DNA of 16,658 nucleotides. Source: Vicinamibacteria bacterium. GTDB lineage: Bacteria > Acidobacteriota > Vicinamibacteria > Fen-336 > JAGNNV01. Below are positions 1 to 6,903 of this stretch, in pieces (within the stretch, counting starts at the first letter, position 1; each line of letters opens with the position of its first letter). Position numbers and translations under genes: made by a program. Where the stretch lies: NCBI GenBank assembly GCA_016650185.1, contig JAENWE010000054.1, positions 1 to 16,658 of the forward strand. The letters run 5' to 3'. The notes beneath the pieces were generated by a model that did no database searches, had not been told where the DNA came from, and saw only the letters and a list, made by a program, of their open reading frames with translations.

Positions 1-90
1 CTTGCGATAAGGTGCGTGCAGATGCTGAGCAAGCTGGAGCAGGCGCTCTCGAAGCCCGCGAAGGGCGAGGCTGAGGAGGCGATGGCGTGA
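1..90 (+). CDS. C-terminal end of an unidentified protein (partial)
   Basis: An open frame enters from the left edge in frame 1 and stops at TGA 88-90, giving the last 29 residues (ending AEEAMA). The tail is rich in Lys, Ala and Glu, as in a poorly conserved C-terminal extension, and it has no recognisable motif. The tandem repeats about 120 bp downstream resemble the ends of IS21-family elements, so this could be the end of an IstB- or IstA-like protein. That is only a guess from position. The reading frame itself is moderately credible because it is open from the edge and nothing else covers these bases. Confidence 0.4.
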   Translation, partial: LAIRCVQMLSKLEQALSKPAKGEAEEAMA

Positions 91-111
91 GCTTCTCGTT
101 GGATATTTCGC

Positions 112-126
112 ACCCCGGGTAGGGGT
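112..126 (+). other. Small hairpin downstream of the partial gene
   Basis: ACCCC (112-116) pairs with GGGGT (122-126) around a five-base loop, 21 bp after the stop codon at 90. No T-run follows, so it is not a convincing intrinsic terminator. Confidence 0.25.
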
Positions 127-208
127 CCAATGGGAGTTGGAACCGCCAAGGTGAAGGCAGATATGAGCTTCGGCGGGTCAGATTCTGGGACGAGTTGGAG
201 GCGTGCGT

Positions 209-276
209 ATTCCGCCGAAGAAAGTCACCGATTCCGGCTGAAGGAGGCCACCCATTTCCGGCTCAAGAAAGCGAGG
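209..276. repeat. Three tandem 22-23 bp repeats, IS21-end-like
   Basis: Three adjacent imperfect copies start at 209, 231 and 254. Each begins with T/ATTCCG-C, continues with an AAG-purine stretch and ends near CACC. Copies 1 and 2 both end in a CACC core, and copies 2 and 3 share TTCCGGCT. A fourth, more degraded copy may start at 182. Multiple short direct repeats of the form 'TTCCGG..GAA..GTG..CCACC' are typical of the terminal regions of IS21-family elements, as I remember them. No istA or istB gene is recognisable inside the window, so this would be an element end or a remnant. The repeats are visible directly; the family assignment is inference. Confidence 0.5.
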
Positions 277-538
277 GCATCGGCTGCAGCCGCGGACATC
301 CGGGCGCCTTCCTTCATGGCTTCGGCAGGGGAGCGCGCTGCGTGACCGCGAAGGACGTAGCGGCGGCAGGGCGTTATGGGATCTACCGAAGGGCAACTCC
401 CCAGATGCGGAAGAGATCGACCGTCTCTTCGTTAGTCAGTCCAGCCGCGCCGCCATTTTTTGCGCCCCGCCACCGTTCTGAACGCGCCAAGCGGTTTCGG
501 AGAGATTCTTGCCTCGCGCTCGTCGATTTGATCGTCTA

Positions 539-1708
539 TCAGGCAGCGGCCTTCTGCGCCGTTGTTTTCAATGACTCGAGCGCCTTGTCGAGCACCGGGT
601 CCTTCCCGGGCGCGCCTATGGCCTCGAATGACTCCGGGTTGCGCACCAGGTTCTTCGGGGTGAGACCCTTGCCGTTGATCGGCTCACCTTTCGGGGTGAG
701 GTAACGGGAGACGGTCAGCAGGAGACCCCCGCCACTGTCCAGCGGAATCTGCTTCTGAATCCCGGCCCGACCGAAAGTGTTCTCACCGAAGAGGGTGGCG
801 CGTTTTGCGTCCAGAAGACAGGCGGCCGCGATCTCGGTGGCGCCCGCGGTTCCCCGATCCACGAGGATGGCGAGCGGGCCATCGTAGGGACTGGACACAT
901 TGTTCGCCACAAGAGTCTGTTCCGGAGCATTGCGGGCGGCCAACTTGGTGACGACGCCGCTCTTGATGAACAACTCGGCAAGAGGAACCGCGTTTTTCAG
1001 CGGTCCGGTGGCCGAGTTCCGAAGATCCAGCACGAGGGAGTGGGCGCCCTGCGCCTGCAACGAGGAAATGGCCGCTTTGAGCGCGTCGGCCATGCCGTCA
1101 CCGACATCGGCGACCGCGATGTAGCCGACGCCGCCGTCCAGAAGATGAGCGACTGGAAACGTGGGAGCCGGCCGCTCTCGCACCAGACGGTTGTCGCCTG
1201 CCTCGGTCCCGGATTTGAAGATCGCCACGGAGACGGTCGTGCCCGGCTCCCCCTCCAGAAGCCTCTCGCCCTTGACCACGGTCAGGTTATGAGTGTGTTT
1301 CCCGTCGATGGTCTTGATGAAGTCGCCTGCCTTCATCCCGGCTTTTCGGGCGGGAGACCCGGGCCGCGTGGCCACGACGGTCAGGAATCCGAAACGCCGT
1401 CCGAGAACGATGCCCGTATCCGCCGAAGCGTGTTTGCCGGACTGCAGGATCTTGAAATCGTCGGCATCGAGATAGCCGCTGTCTCCATCGAGGGCCTCGA
1501 GGAGACCACTCTCCGCCGCATCCAGAGTTCGATCCATATTCACGGGATCGACATAGGAGTCGCGGATCATCGAGACGACCTCATGGAAGATCGACAACTG
1601 GGTGTAGCCGGTGTCTCCAAGAGCGCGACGCATCAAGGGCCCGGAGGCCAGGTACAGCACGAAGGCCGTGGAAGCCAGGGAAAGCACAAAACGACTTCGG
1701 GAAGTCAT
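539..1708 (-). CDS. S41-family (CtpA-like) protein lacking both catalytic residues
   Basis: A 389-residue protein with an N-terminal signal or anchor segment (residues 7-30), a PDZ domain (about 95-170) and an S41 peptidase fold. The C-terminal block is clearly that of CtpA/Tsp: a GTxxxTEI motif near 286-293, LFGENTFG before 314 and Gln318. In active members the pattern is GSASASEI followed 25 residues later by the Lys of TFGK. Here the Ser position is Gly289 (codon ggc) and the Lys position is Arg314 (codon cgg), so the Ser-Lys dyad is gone although the surrounding motif is intact. It is therefore probably an exported non-proteolytic binding protein. It follows the EnvC-like gene by 61 bp, as ctpA follows envC in many bacteria. 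No Shine-Dalgarno sequence precedes the ATG. The family is certain; inactivity is a strong inference. Confidence 0.9.
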   Translation of the reverse strand: MTSRSRFVLSLASTAFVLYLASGPLMRRALGDTGYTQLSIFHEVVSMIRDSYVDPVNMDRTLDAAESGLLEALDGDSGYLDADDFKILQSGKHASADTGIVLGRRFGFLTVVATRPGSPARKAGMKAGDFIKTIDGKHTHNLTVVKGERLLEGEPGTTVSVAIFKSGTEAGDNRLVRERPAPTFPVAHLLDGGVGYIAVADVGDGMADALKAAISSLQAQGAHSLVLDLRNSATGPLKNAVPLAELFIKSGVVTKLAARNAPEQTLVANNVSSPYDGPLAILVDRGTAGATEIAAACLLDAKRATLFGENTFGRAGIQKQIPLDSGGGLLLTVSRYLTPKGEPINGKGLTPKNLVRNPESFEAIGAPGKDPVLDKALESLKTTAQKAAA

Positions 1709-1714
1709 GGCGGG

Positions 1715-1720
1715 ATTATA
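1715..1720 (-). promoter_or_regulatory. Perfect -10 box, possible leaderless start of the S41 gene
   Basis: On the minus strand TATAAT lies at 1720-1715, six bases before the ATG at 1708. With usual -10 spacing, transcription would start at or next to the A of the ATG. No purine-rich ribosome binding site is present in the gap. There is no recognisable -35 box 17 bp upstream, which lowers confidence. Confidence 0.4.
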
Positions 1721-1769
1721 GGGATGCGGGCCGGTTTGGGGCCGAGGGCGGGAAGGCCCCTGTGGGGGT

Positions 1770-3098
1770 TCAGGGCTTTTTCAGCCAGTCAAGAGGGTCT
1801 TCCGGCTTCCCCTGTACCCGGACTTCGAAGTGAAGACCGCTTCCGGTGACCCGCGTGTTGGGCAGCAGGCCCAGAAGCGATCCTTCGACGACGTCGTCTC
1901 CGGGCGCCACCTTCAGCTCCCCGAGACGTCCATACAGAGTGTGTTCGCGATGCCCATGGTCGACGATGACCAGCATCCCGTAGCCCACGAACTGATCGGC
2001 GAAAACCACTCGTCCTTGGTGAACGGCGTGAACTTCAATTTCGGGGAAGGCGTCGATCTCGATACCTTGCTGGATCGTGCGAGTGCCGAATTGGGGATCC
2101 CGCTCGACCCCGAACTTCTTGACCAGACTTCCGCGGACCGGCCAGACCAGGTCCCCCTTTCTGTTGCCGAGCGGAATGTCTCCCCGAAAGGGAGCGATCG
2201 GCGGAGCCGATTCCTTTTCGAGCCTCGCCTCGCCGGACTCGCCGAGAAGACGTAGCAGCTCGGCCTCGCGCTGCCGGTACTCCTCCGCCAACGCTTCCTG
2301 GAGGGCGCGTTCCCTGGCAATTTCTTCGAATCTCGCCTGTTTGCTCGATTTCTGGCTCGAGAGCGTCCCTCGGGCCTGGTTCAGGCGGCGTCTCGTCTCA
2401 ACGCTCTCGGCCGTTCGCTTCTTCAGCTGGTCTTCCAGACCGCTGAGCTCGGTCAAGCTGGCCCTGAACATCTTTATCCGATCGCTGTCGGCACTCGCGA
2501 TTCTCGAAACGTAGCGGTAGCCCCTCAGAACGTCCGCGGGGTCGTCGAGAGAGAACAGCAGACGTGCGTAGGAGAGCTCGCCCAGCTTGCTCAAGGCGGC
2601 AAGGCTCTTCAGAACACGTGGGCGGGTCACCTCGATTCTCTGCCTCGTGCTCTGGACGTCTTTGATGGTGGCATCGAGCAGTCGCGAGGTCTGCTTGAAC
2701 TCGAGCTCGGCCTCATCGAGTTTGTGGGCGGCGAGGCGAAGATCGAGGTCTATCGAATCGAGATCCCTCAGGGTCGACTCGGCCTGAGTCTGGAGTCTCA
2801 GTATTTCCTTCTCCACCGCCATCCGGCGAGCGCGGACCATGGCCAGCCGAGCCGTGTCCGACCCGGACGGGCCGGCATGGCTTTCAAGGCCCGGGGACAA
2901 GCGCGAGGGCTTCTCGGTGGCGGTTAGCGCCGGCGTTGCCTCGGGCCTGCGGGCTGGTGGCCTGGCCTTCCTGGAGGGGCGCGGTTTCTGCTCGGTTGAT
3001 GTTGGGGCGGCATTGACCCGACGGATCGCTGCGGTACGGGTCGGAGCCAGGTTCGCGATCGCGAGGGAGGCCAGAAGAAGCGCGACCCCTCTCAGCAT
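1770..3098 (-). CDS. EnvC-like murein hydrolase activator with degenerate LytM domain
   Basis: This 442-residue protein starts at ATG 3098; the frame stays open farther upstream, but that part lies inside the preceding gene and the signal peptide (MLRGVALLLASLAIANL) begins here. The order is signal peptide, a Pro/Arg/Lys-rich segment (about 30-85), a long charged coiled coil (about 85-300) and a C-terminal M23/LytM domain (about 320-435). The zinc-site pattern HxGxD reads Q343-x-G-x-E347, and the last HxH reads G421-x-H423, so three of four metal ligands are missing. Coiled coil plus inactive LytM is the architecture of EnvC, which activates periplasmic amidases under FtsEX control. Length is close to E. 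coli EnvC (419). No ftsEX or amidase gene is in the window. The start overlaps the previous stop by one base (TGATG), which suggests translational coupling. Confidence 0.88.
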   Translation of the reverse strand: MLRGVALLLASLAIANLAPTRTAAIRRVNAAPTSTEQKPRPSRKARPPARRPEATPALTATEKPSRLSPGLESHAGPSGSDTARLAMVRARRMAVEKEILRLQTQAESTLRDLDSIDLDLRLAAHKLDEAELEFKQTSRLLDATIKDVQSTRQRIEVTRPRVLKSLAALSKLGELSYARLLFSLDDPADVLRGYRYVSRIASADSDRIKMFRASLTELSGLEDQLKKRTAESVETRRRLNQARGTLSSQKSSKQARFEEIARERALQEALAEEYRQREAELLRLLGESGEARLEKESAPPIAPFRGDIPLGNRKGDLVWPVRGSLVKKFGVERDPQFGTRTIQQGIEIDAFPEIEVHAVHQGRVVFADQFVGYGMLVIVDHGHREHTLYGRLGELKVAPGDDVVEGSLLGLLPNTRVTGSGLHFEVRVQGKPEDPLDWLKKP

Positions 3099-5194
3099 CA
3101 GCGCAGCGGTTTTCCGTCGTAGTCCTTGGGAAGGGGAACGCTGAGAAGCTCCAGGATGGTGGGAGCGAGGTCCATGATGTGGGGCGACGCATTCGAGAGT
3201 TTCTTCGACGAGAAGAAGATGCCCCCGCTGATCTCGGTGGCGGTGGCGCAATGGTCGCCGCTCCACTTGCGATTGTTGTTCTCGACCACGGTTCTTTGCA
3301 CGCCGCCCATGGTGTCCTGCCAGCCCACCCGATACCCATCGTTGAAACCGACCTGGAGGTCGGGCGCGTTCTTGAGGAACTCTCCCTTGTAGATGTCATC
3401 CCGCTTGTAGACCGACCTGAAAATCCGGGCCTTGTCGTCGGGATCCTCGATAGTCACCAGCTTGTCGACAATTTCCTTTTGAAGGGCGTCGTATTCGGCG
3501 CCGGGTGAGACGATCCCGCGACTCTCCCGACCTTTCAGGTTGAAGTAGATCTGCCCGAGCCCGAGGGCATAGGCCCGGGTGCGCGACCAGTCGACACCCT
3601 CCCAGAACTGGCCGCGACCGAACAGATCGTCGAGGCCCTTCTTGGGGCTCTCCTGGCCGTCGAAAACCATGTAACCGTTCTGCACGAGCCAGGTATTCAG
3701 ATTCACGCCACGACGGAAGGTGTGGAATCCGTGGTCCGACATCACCATCAGAGTGACGTTTTGGGGGAGCTTTTCCTGGAGCTTGCCGACCAGGGCATCG
3801 GCACGGCGGTAGATTTTTTCAATGGCGTCGCCATACCGGTCGGCCAGGGCCTTGTCGTACATCGGATGCTTGAGATCGATGAGGCGGAAGAACATGTGGG
3901 AGACACGATCCGTGGTCTCGATGGCGGCCACAAAGAGGTCCCAGTCGTCGCGTTTCAGGTTTTCAAAAATCACCCTCTCCCGGTCGTCAAAAGCCTTGTC
4001 CGCGTCGTAGAGGAACGACGCTTCGTCGGTCCTCAGTTCCTGGAGCGACTTGTCCATCGACTCCGCCCAGCCGATGGTGCGATAAAGACCCAGTTTCCTG
4101 GCGAGGTCGGGGGCGAACGAATCGGGCTTGCTGATCGGGGTGGGCGGATCGCGCGGGTCGAAGTTTGCGGGATGAGCATAGATCTGCAATTCGCTGTCCG
4201 CCTTCTGGATGAAGAACTGCGTCATCGCGTGCAGCTTGATCACGAAATTCACCTTGAAAGTCAGGGGAACCCATCCACTCCATTCGCCTTGCTTCAGCGA
4301 CAGCTTGGTTCCCTGAATTTCAAGGTCTACCTTCCCGGAGTTCTCGGTCCAGTTGATGGAAATCGGAATGTTGATGTCTTTGATGTCCCGCAGCGCGGTG
4401 AGCCGGGCCTGGTCCTTTTCGGAAAGTTCGCCGGTCTTCTGCTTCGCGCGTAGCGCCGCTTCTTCCTGCTTCAGAACCGGGCTTTCGGGCCCGCGGAGAT
4501 AGGTCTTTGAAACGCCGCCGTCGAAAAGCAGTCGCTTCAAATAGCCGCCGAACTCCGGGCTTCCCTCCTCGAAGGAGGACAGATCCGTGGACCAGTAGTA
4601 AAAAGTCCCGATCGTGCCGCGAATATCCGGAACGGGCAGCCCGGAGAGCATCTCTCCATGCTCGATGGTCTCGGGCGGGAAGGTGACGGGCACGGTGAGG
4701 ACGGTGCTGTTCACGCCGTCCAGTCCCGCGCTCACCCAGAAGGAAGTTCCCCCGCGAGTTGAAAGCGGTAGTGGCCGGGCGATAGGGAAGGTACCCCACA
4801 ACAGTTTCAAGGGATGGGTGGTCCGGTCGACCATGGCCAGATCCGGCATGTAGGTGTCGAGATCGCGGATCAGGAAATCGTAGATGTTGTGCTTGCCTGG
4901 GTTCACCCCGGTCGCGAAACTGGCCCAGGCCACCGGCGATTCGGAGGGCTGGGTGGTCTCAAGAGTCCGGTAAGTGCCTGACTCCGCCAACTTCTGGAGG
5001 TTCGGCAGCTTGCCCTCGGCCATGAACCTGCTGGTGAGGGTGGGATCCATCCCGTCAAAGCCCATCACGAACACTCGTTCGGCGGACCGGCGGACCGGCT
5101 TCGTGGTCTTGGGCGAGCAGGCGGGAACGACAGCCACGGCGAGGGCCAGGGCGAGTGCGGTCTTGAGGCGACCGCGGTCTGGGAACAGGCTCAT
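3098..5194 (-). CDS. AlkP-superfamily phosphodiesterase/phosphomutase-like lipoprotein
   Basis: A 698-residue protein of the alkaline phosphatase / nucleotide pyrophosphatase superfamily. I start it at ATG 5194; a TTG three codons upstream (5203) is possible. Residues 10-26 form a hydrophobic segment ending VVPAC, a plausible lipobox with Cys26, so it is probably a membrane-anchored periplasmic enzyme. The metal and nucleophile residues are visible: Asp47 (GFDGMD), Ser86 (ESPVAW, aligning with the nucleophile of NPP enzymes), Asp429 and His433 (TDRVSH), Asp487-His488 (SDHGF) and His648 (GDHC). It should be catalytically competent. The substrate is unknown: phosphodiester, pyrophosphate or a lipid-linked phosphate are all possible. 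It sits directly before the EnvC-like gene, where many Proteobacteria carry gpmI, a member of the same superfamily. Confidence 0.85.
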   Translation of the reverse strand: MSLFPDRGRLKTALALALAVAVVPACSPKTTKPVRRSAERVFVMGFDGMDPTLTSRFMAEGKLPNLQKLAESGTYRTLETTQPSESPVAWASFATGVNPGKHNIYDFLIRDLDTYMPDLAMVDRTTHPLKLLWGTFPIARPLPLSTRGGTSFWVSAGLDGVNSTVLTVPVTFPPETIEHGEMLSGLPVPDIRGTIGTFYYWSTDLSSFEEGSPEFGGYLKRLLFDGGVSKTYLRGPESPVLKQEEAALRAKQKTGELSEKDQARLTALRDIKDINIPISINWTENSGKVDLEIQGTKLSLKQGEWSGWVPLTFKVNFVIKLHAMTQFFIQKADSELQIYAHPANFDPRDPPTPISKPDSFAPDLARKLGLYRTIGWAESMDKSLQELRTDEASFLYDADKAFDDRERVIFENLKRDDWDLFVAAIETTDRVSHMFFRLIDLKHPMYDKALADRYGDAIEKIYRRADALVGKLQEKLPQNVTLMVMSDHGFHTFRRGVNLNTWLVQNGYMVFDGQESPKKGLDDLFGRGQFWEGVDWSRTRAYALGLGQIYFNLKGRESRGIVSPGAEYDALQKEIVDKLVTIEDPDDKARIFRSVYKRDDIYKGEFLKNAPDLQVGFNDGYRVGWQDTMGGVQRTVVENNNRKWSGDHCATATEISGGIFFSSKKLSNASPHIMDLAPTILELLSVPLPKDYDGKPLR

Positions 5195-5237
5195 AGCCGT
5201 CAAGTTTATGGCGGCAGGCCGCGCCCTCCCTATCGGG

Positions 5238-6617
5238 TCAGACTTCCTTGAGCGCTGCGGCCAGGTCGGACAGGCCCTTCTTGCCGTCCGCGTAGAACAT
5301 GAGCGTGTTTGGAAGGGCGAACAGAGGGTTCGGTATGCCCGCGAATCCCGGCGACAGACTCCTCTTGAGAACGATCACGGTGCGGGCCTGATCGACATCC
5401 AGGATGGGCATGCCGGCGATGGGGTTGCCCTTGGGTTCGCGAGCGATCGGATTCACTATGTCGTTGGCTCCGATGACGATGGCTACGTCGGTTTCCTTGA
5501 ACTCCGGATTGATCTCGTCCATCTCCTTGACCTGATCGTAGGGAATGTCGGCCTCGGCCAGGAGGACGTTCATGTGGCCGGGCATGCGGCCGGCCACCGG
5601 ATGGATGGCGTAGGTGACCCGGGCGCCCCGGGCCGCCATTTTGGTGACCAGGTCCTTGAGAGCGTGCTGGCCCTGCGACACGGCCAGACCGTACCCCGGC
5701 ACGATGACCACGCTCTGCGCCTCGGCCAGGAGCATGGCGATTTCTTCGGCGGAGGCGGACTTCACCTTCCCTCCATAAACATCGTCAGCCTTGGCCGCGG
5801 TGGAAGCGTCCATGGCCCCGAGGAGCACGTTCGCCATCGACCGGTTCATGGCTTTGCACATGATCTGGGTCAGGATGAGGCCGGAAGCGCCCACCAGAGA
5901 CCCGGCGATGATCAGCATGGAATTGTTGAGCACAAATCCCGTGGCCGCCGCGGCAATGCCGGAGTAGGAGTTCAAAAGGCAGATCACGACCGGCATGTCC
6001 GCGCCGCCGATCGCGACCACGAGGAGCACGCCCAGAAGGGAAGCGATTCCAGCGGAGATCCAGAACCACTGCTCGGCCTGGGGCAGGACGATCATCGGGA
6101 TCATGGCCAGAACAGAGAGGCTGAGCAGCGAGAACACCGCGGTCTTGTGCGCGCTCAGTCGAAGGCCGTTAAGAAACTTCCATTCTTCGAGTTTTCCGTA
6201 GGCCACGAGGCTGCCCCAGAAGGTGACCGAACCCACGATGCCGGAGAGTCCGGTGGCGATGAGGGCCTGCAGGCCGGGCGCATCGCCCGCGTGGAGCGAG
6301 CCGCCGGCCACGAAAAGCGAGGCCCCGCCGCCGAAGCCGTTCAGAAGCGCCACCATTTGCGGCATACCGGTCATGGGCGTCGACTTCGCGAGCCAGGCCC
6401 CGATGGCGGCCCCGATCAAAATGGCGGCGGCCACCATGGAGACGTTCAGACTCCTGGTGTTGAGGACGGTGATCACGATCGCGAGGAGCATGCCGAACGA
6501 GCTGATCGTGTTGCCGCGCGCGGCGGTGCGCGGCGACGACATCATCTTGAAGGCCAGAATGAAGCAGACCGCTCCGATCAGGTAGCCCAGATTGACGACA
6601 CCTTGCGTCATGATCAT
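5238..6617 (-). CDS. pntB: NAD(P) transhydrogenase subunit beta
   Basis: PntB carries part of the proton channel and the NADP(H)-binding domain III of the transhydrogenase that couples NADH-to-NADPH hydride transfer to proton entry. The frame is open upstream to 7016, but those residues are out of character and overlap pntAb and pntAa. The ATG at 6617 has AGGAAGG ten bases before it and gives 459 residues, against 462 in E. coli. Residues 1-270 hold many hydrophobic segments; domain III has the NADP site GYGLAVSQ (from 308), the GRMPGHMNVLLAEA stretch, GANDIVNP and the C-terminal KRSLSPGFAG...NPLF region. The stop of pntAb lies just upstream (6623), so the genes are tightly packed and surely cotranscribed. 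The AlkP-superfamily gene starts 43 bp downstream. Confidence 0.97.
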   Translation of the reverse strand: MIMTQGVVNLGYLIGAVCFILAFKMMSSPRTAARGNTISSFGMLLAIVITVLNTRSLNVSMVAAAILIGAAIGAWLAKSTPMTGMPQMVALLNGFGGGASLFVAGGSLHAGDAPGLQALIATGLSGIVGSVTFWGSLVAYGKLEEWKFLNGLRLSAHKTAVFSLLSLSVLAMIPMIVLPQAEQWFWISAGIASLLGVLLVVAIGGADMPVVICLLNSYSGIAAAATGFVLNNSMLIIAGSLVGASGLILTQIMCKAMNRSMANVLLGAMDASTAAKADDVYGGKVKSASAEEIAMLLAEAQSVVIVPGYGLAVSQGQHALKDLVTKMAARGARVTYAIHPVAGRMPGHMNVLLAEADIPYDQVKEMDEINPEFKETDVAIVIGANDIVNPIAREPKGNPIAGMPILDVDQARTVIVLKRSLSPGFAGIPNPLFALPNTLMFYADGKKGLSDLAAALKEV

Positions 6618-6622
6618 CAGGC

Positions 6623-6898
6623 TCAGCCCTTCCTGAACATCTTGAGCATGCGGTGGGTCACGCCATACCCACCAACCACGTTGATGGTGGCGAGAACGAT
6701 CGCGATGAAGGCCAGGCTCTCCACCAGAAGGCCTCCGTGACCAGCCAGGGACAACGAGCCCACGATGGTGATTCCGGAGACGGCGTTTGAGCCCGAGGTG
6801 AGGGGCGTATGCAGCGGAGGCGGCACCTTTCGGATCACCTCGAAGCCGACAAAAACCGCGAGGACGAAAATCGTGAGGGCGGCGATGAATTGGTCCAT
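6623..6898 (-). CDS. pntAb: NAD(P) transhydrogenase subunit alpha, membrane part (PntAb)
   Basis: A 91-residue membrane protein matching the C-terminal domain II portion of PntA, which in this organism is a separate polypeptide. It has an N-terminal hydrophobic helix, the conserved VPPPLHTPLTSGSNAVSG stretch (about 25-43) and two further hydrophobic segments ending in a basic tail. Split alpha subunits (PntAa + PntAb + PntB) are common outside enterobacteria. It begins five bases after the pntAa stop and ends six bases before the pntB start, so the three genes form one transcript. Only a weak ribosome binding site (GGAATAAAAG) precedes it. Confidence 0.95.
   Translation of the reverse strand: MDQFIAALTIFVLAVFVGFEVIRKVPPPLHTPLTSGSNAVSGITIVGSLSLAGHGGLLVESLAFIAIVLATINVVGGYGVTHRMLKMFRKG
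6628..6634 (-). promoter_or_regulatory. Ribosome binding site of pntB
   Basis: AGGAAGG on the minus strand, inside the end of pntAb and ten bases before ATG 6617. It decides the start of pntB, since the frame is open far upstream and a second in-frame ATG at 6611 would be 16 bases away. Confidence 0.6.
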
Positions 6899-6903
6899 GT
6901 CTT

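Larger units (their letters stand above)
91..538. other. Gene-poor stretch
   Basis: Apart from the hairpin at 112-126 and the repeats at 209-276, I see no supportable gene, tRNA or terminator here. Short open frames on both strands have arginine-, proline- and serine-rich compositions typical of random GC-rich DNA. From 277 to 538 I see no organised feature; a T6 run at about 455 is not preceded by a stem. Confidence 0.5.

Noticed and set aside
195..704. 169-residue plus-strand open frame in the gene-poor left region
   Set aside because: It starts inside the repeat region, overlaps the end of the S41 gene and has an arginine/serine/proline-rich random-like composition.
1757..1767. CCCC-TGT-GGGG hairpin just after the EnvC-like stop as a terminator
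   Set aside because: The stem is only four base pairs and no T-run follows on the minus strand.
1040..1849. 269-residue plus-strand open frame antisense to the S41 gene
   Set aside because: No domain, no ribosome binding site, and the opposite strand encodes a conserved S41 fold.
3099..3266. N-terminal extension of the EnvC-like protein (56 more residues)
   Set aside because: The extension lies inside the conserved C-terminus of the AlkP-type gene, is His/Arg-rich, and would bury the signal peptide.
4974..6740. 588-residue plus-strand open frame antisense to pntB and the start of the AlkP-type gene
   Set aside because: Its composition is dominated by His, Asp, Gly and Arg with no domain, and it lies opposite clearly conserved pntB. 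Long antisense frames are expected from biased third codon positions in GC-rich genes.
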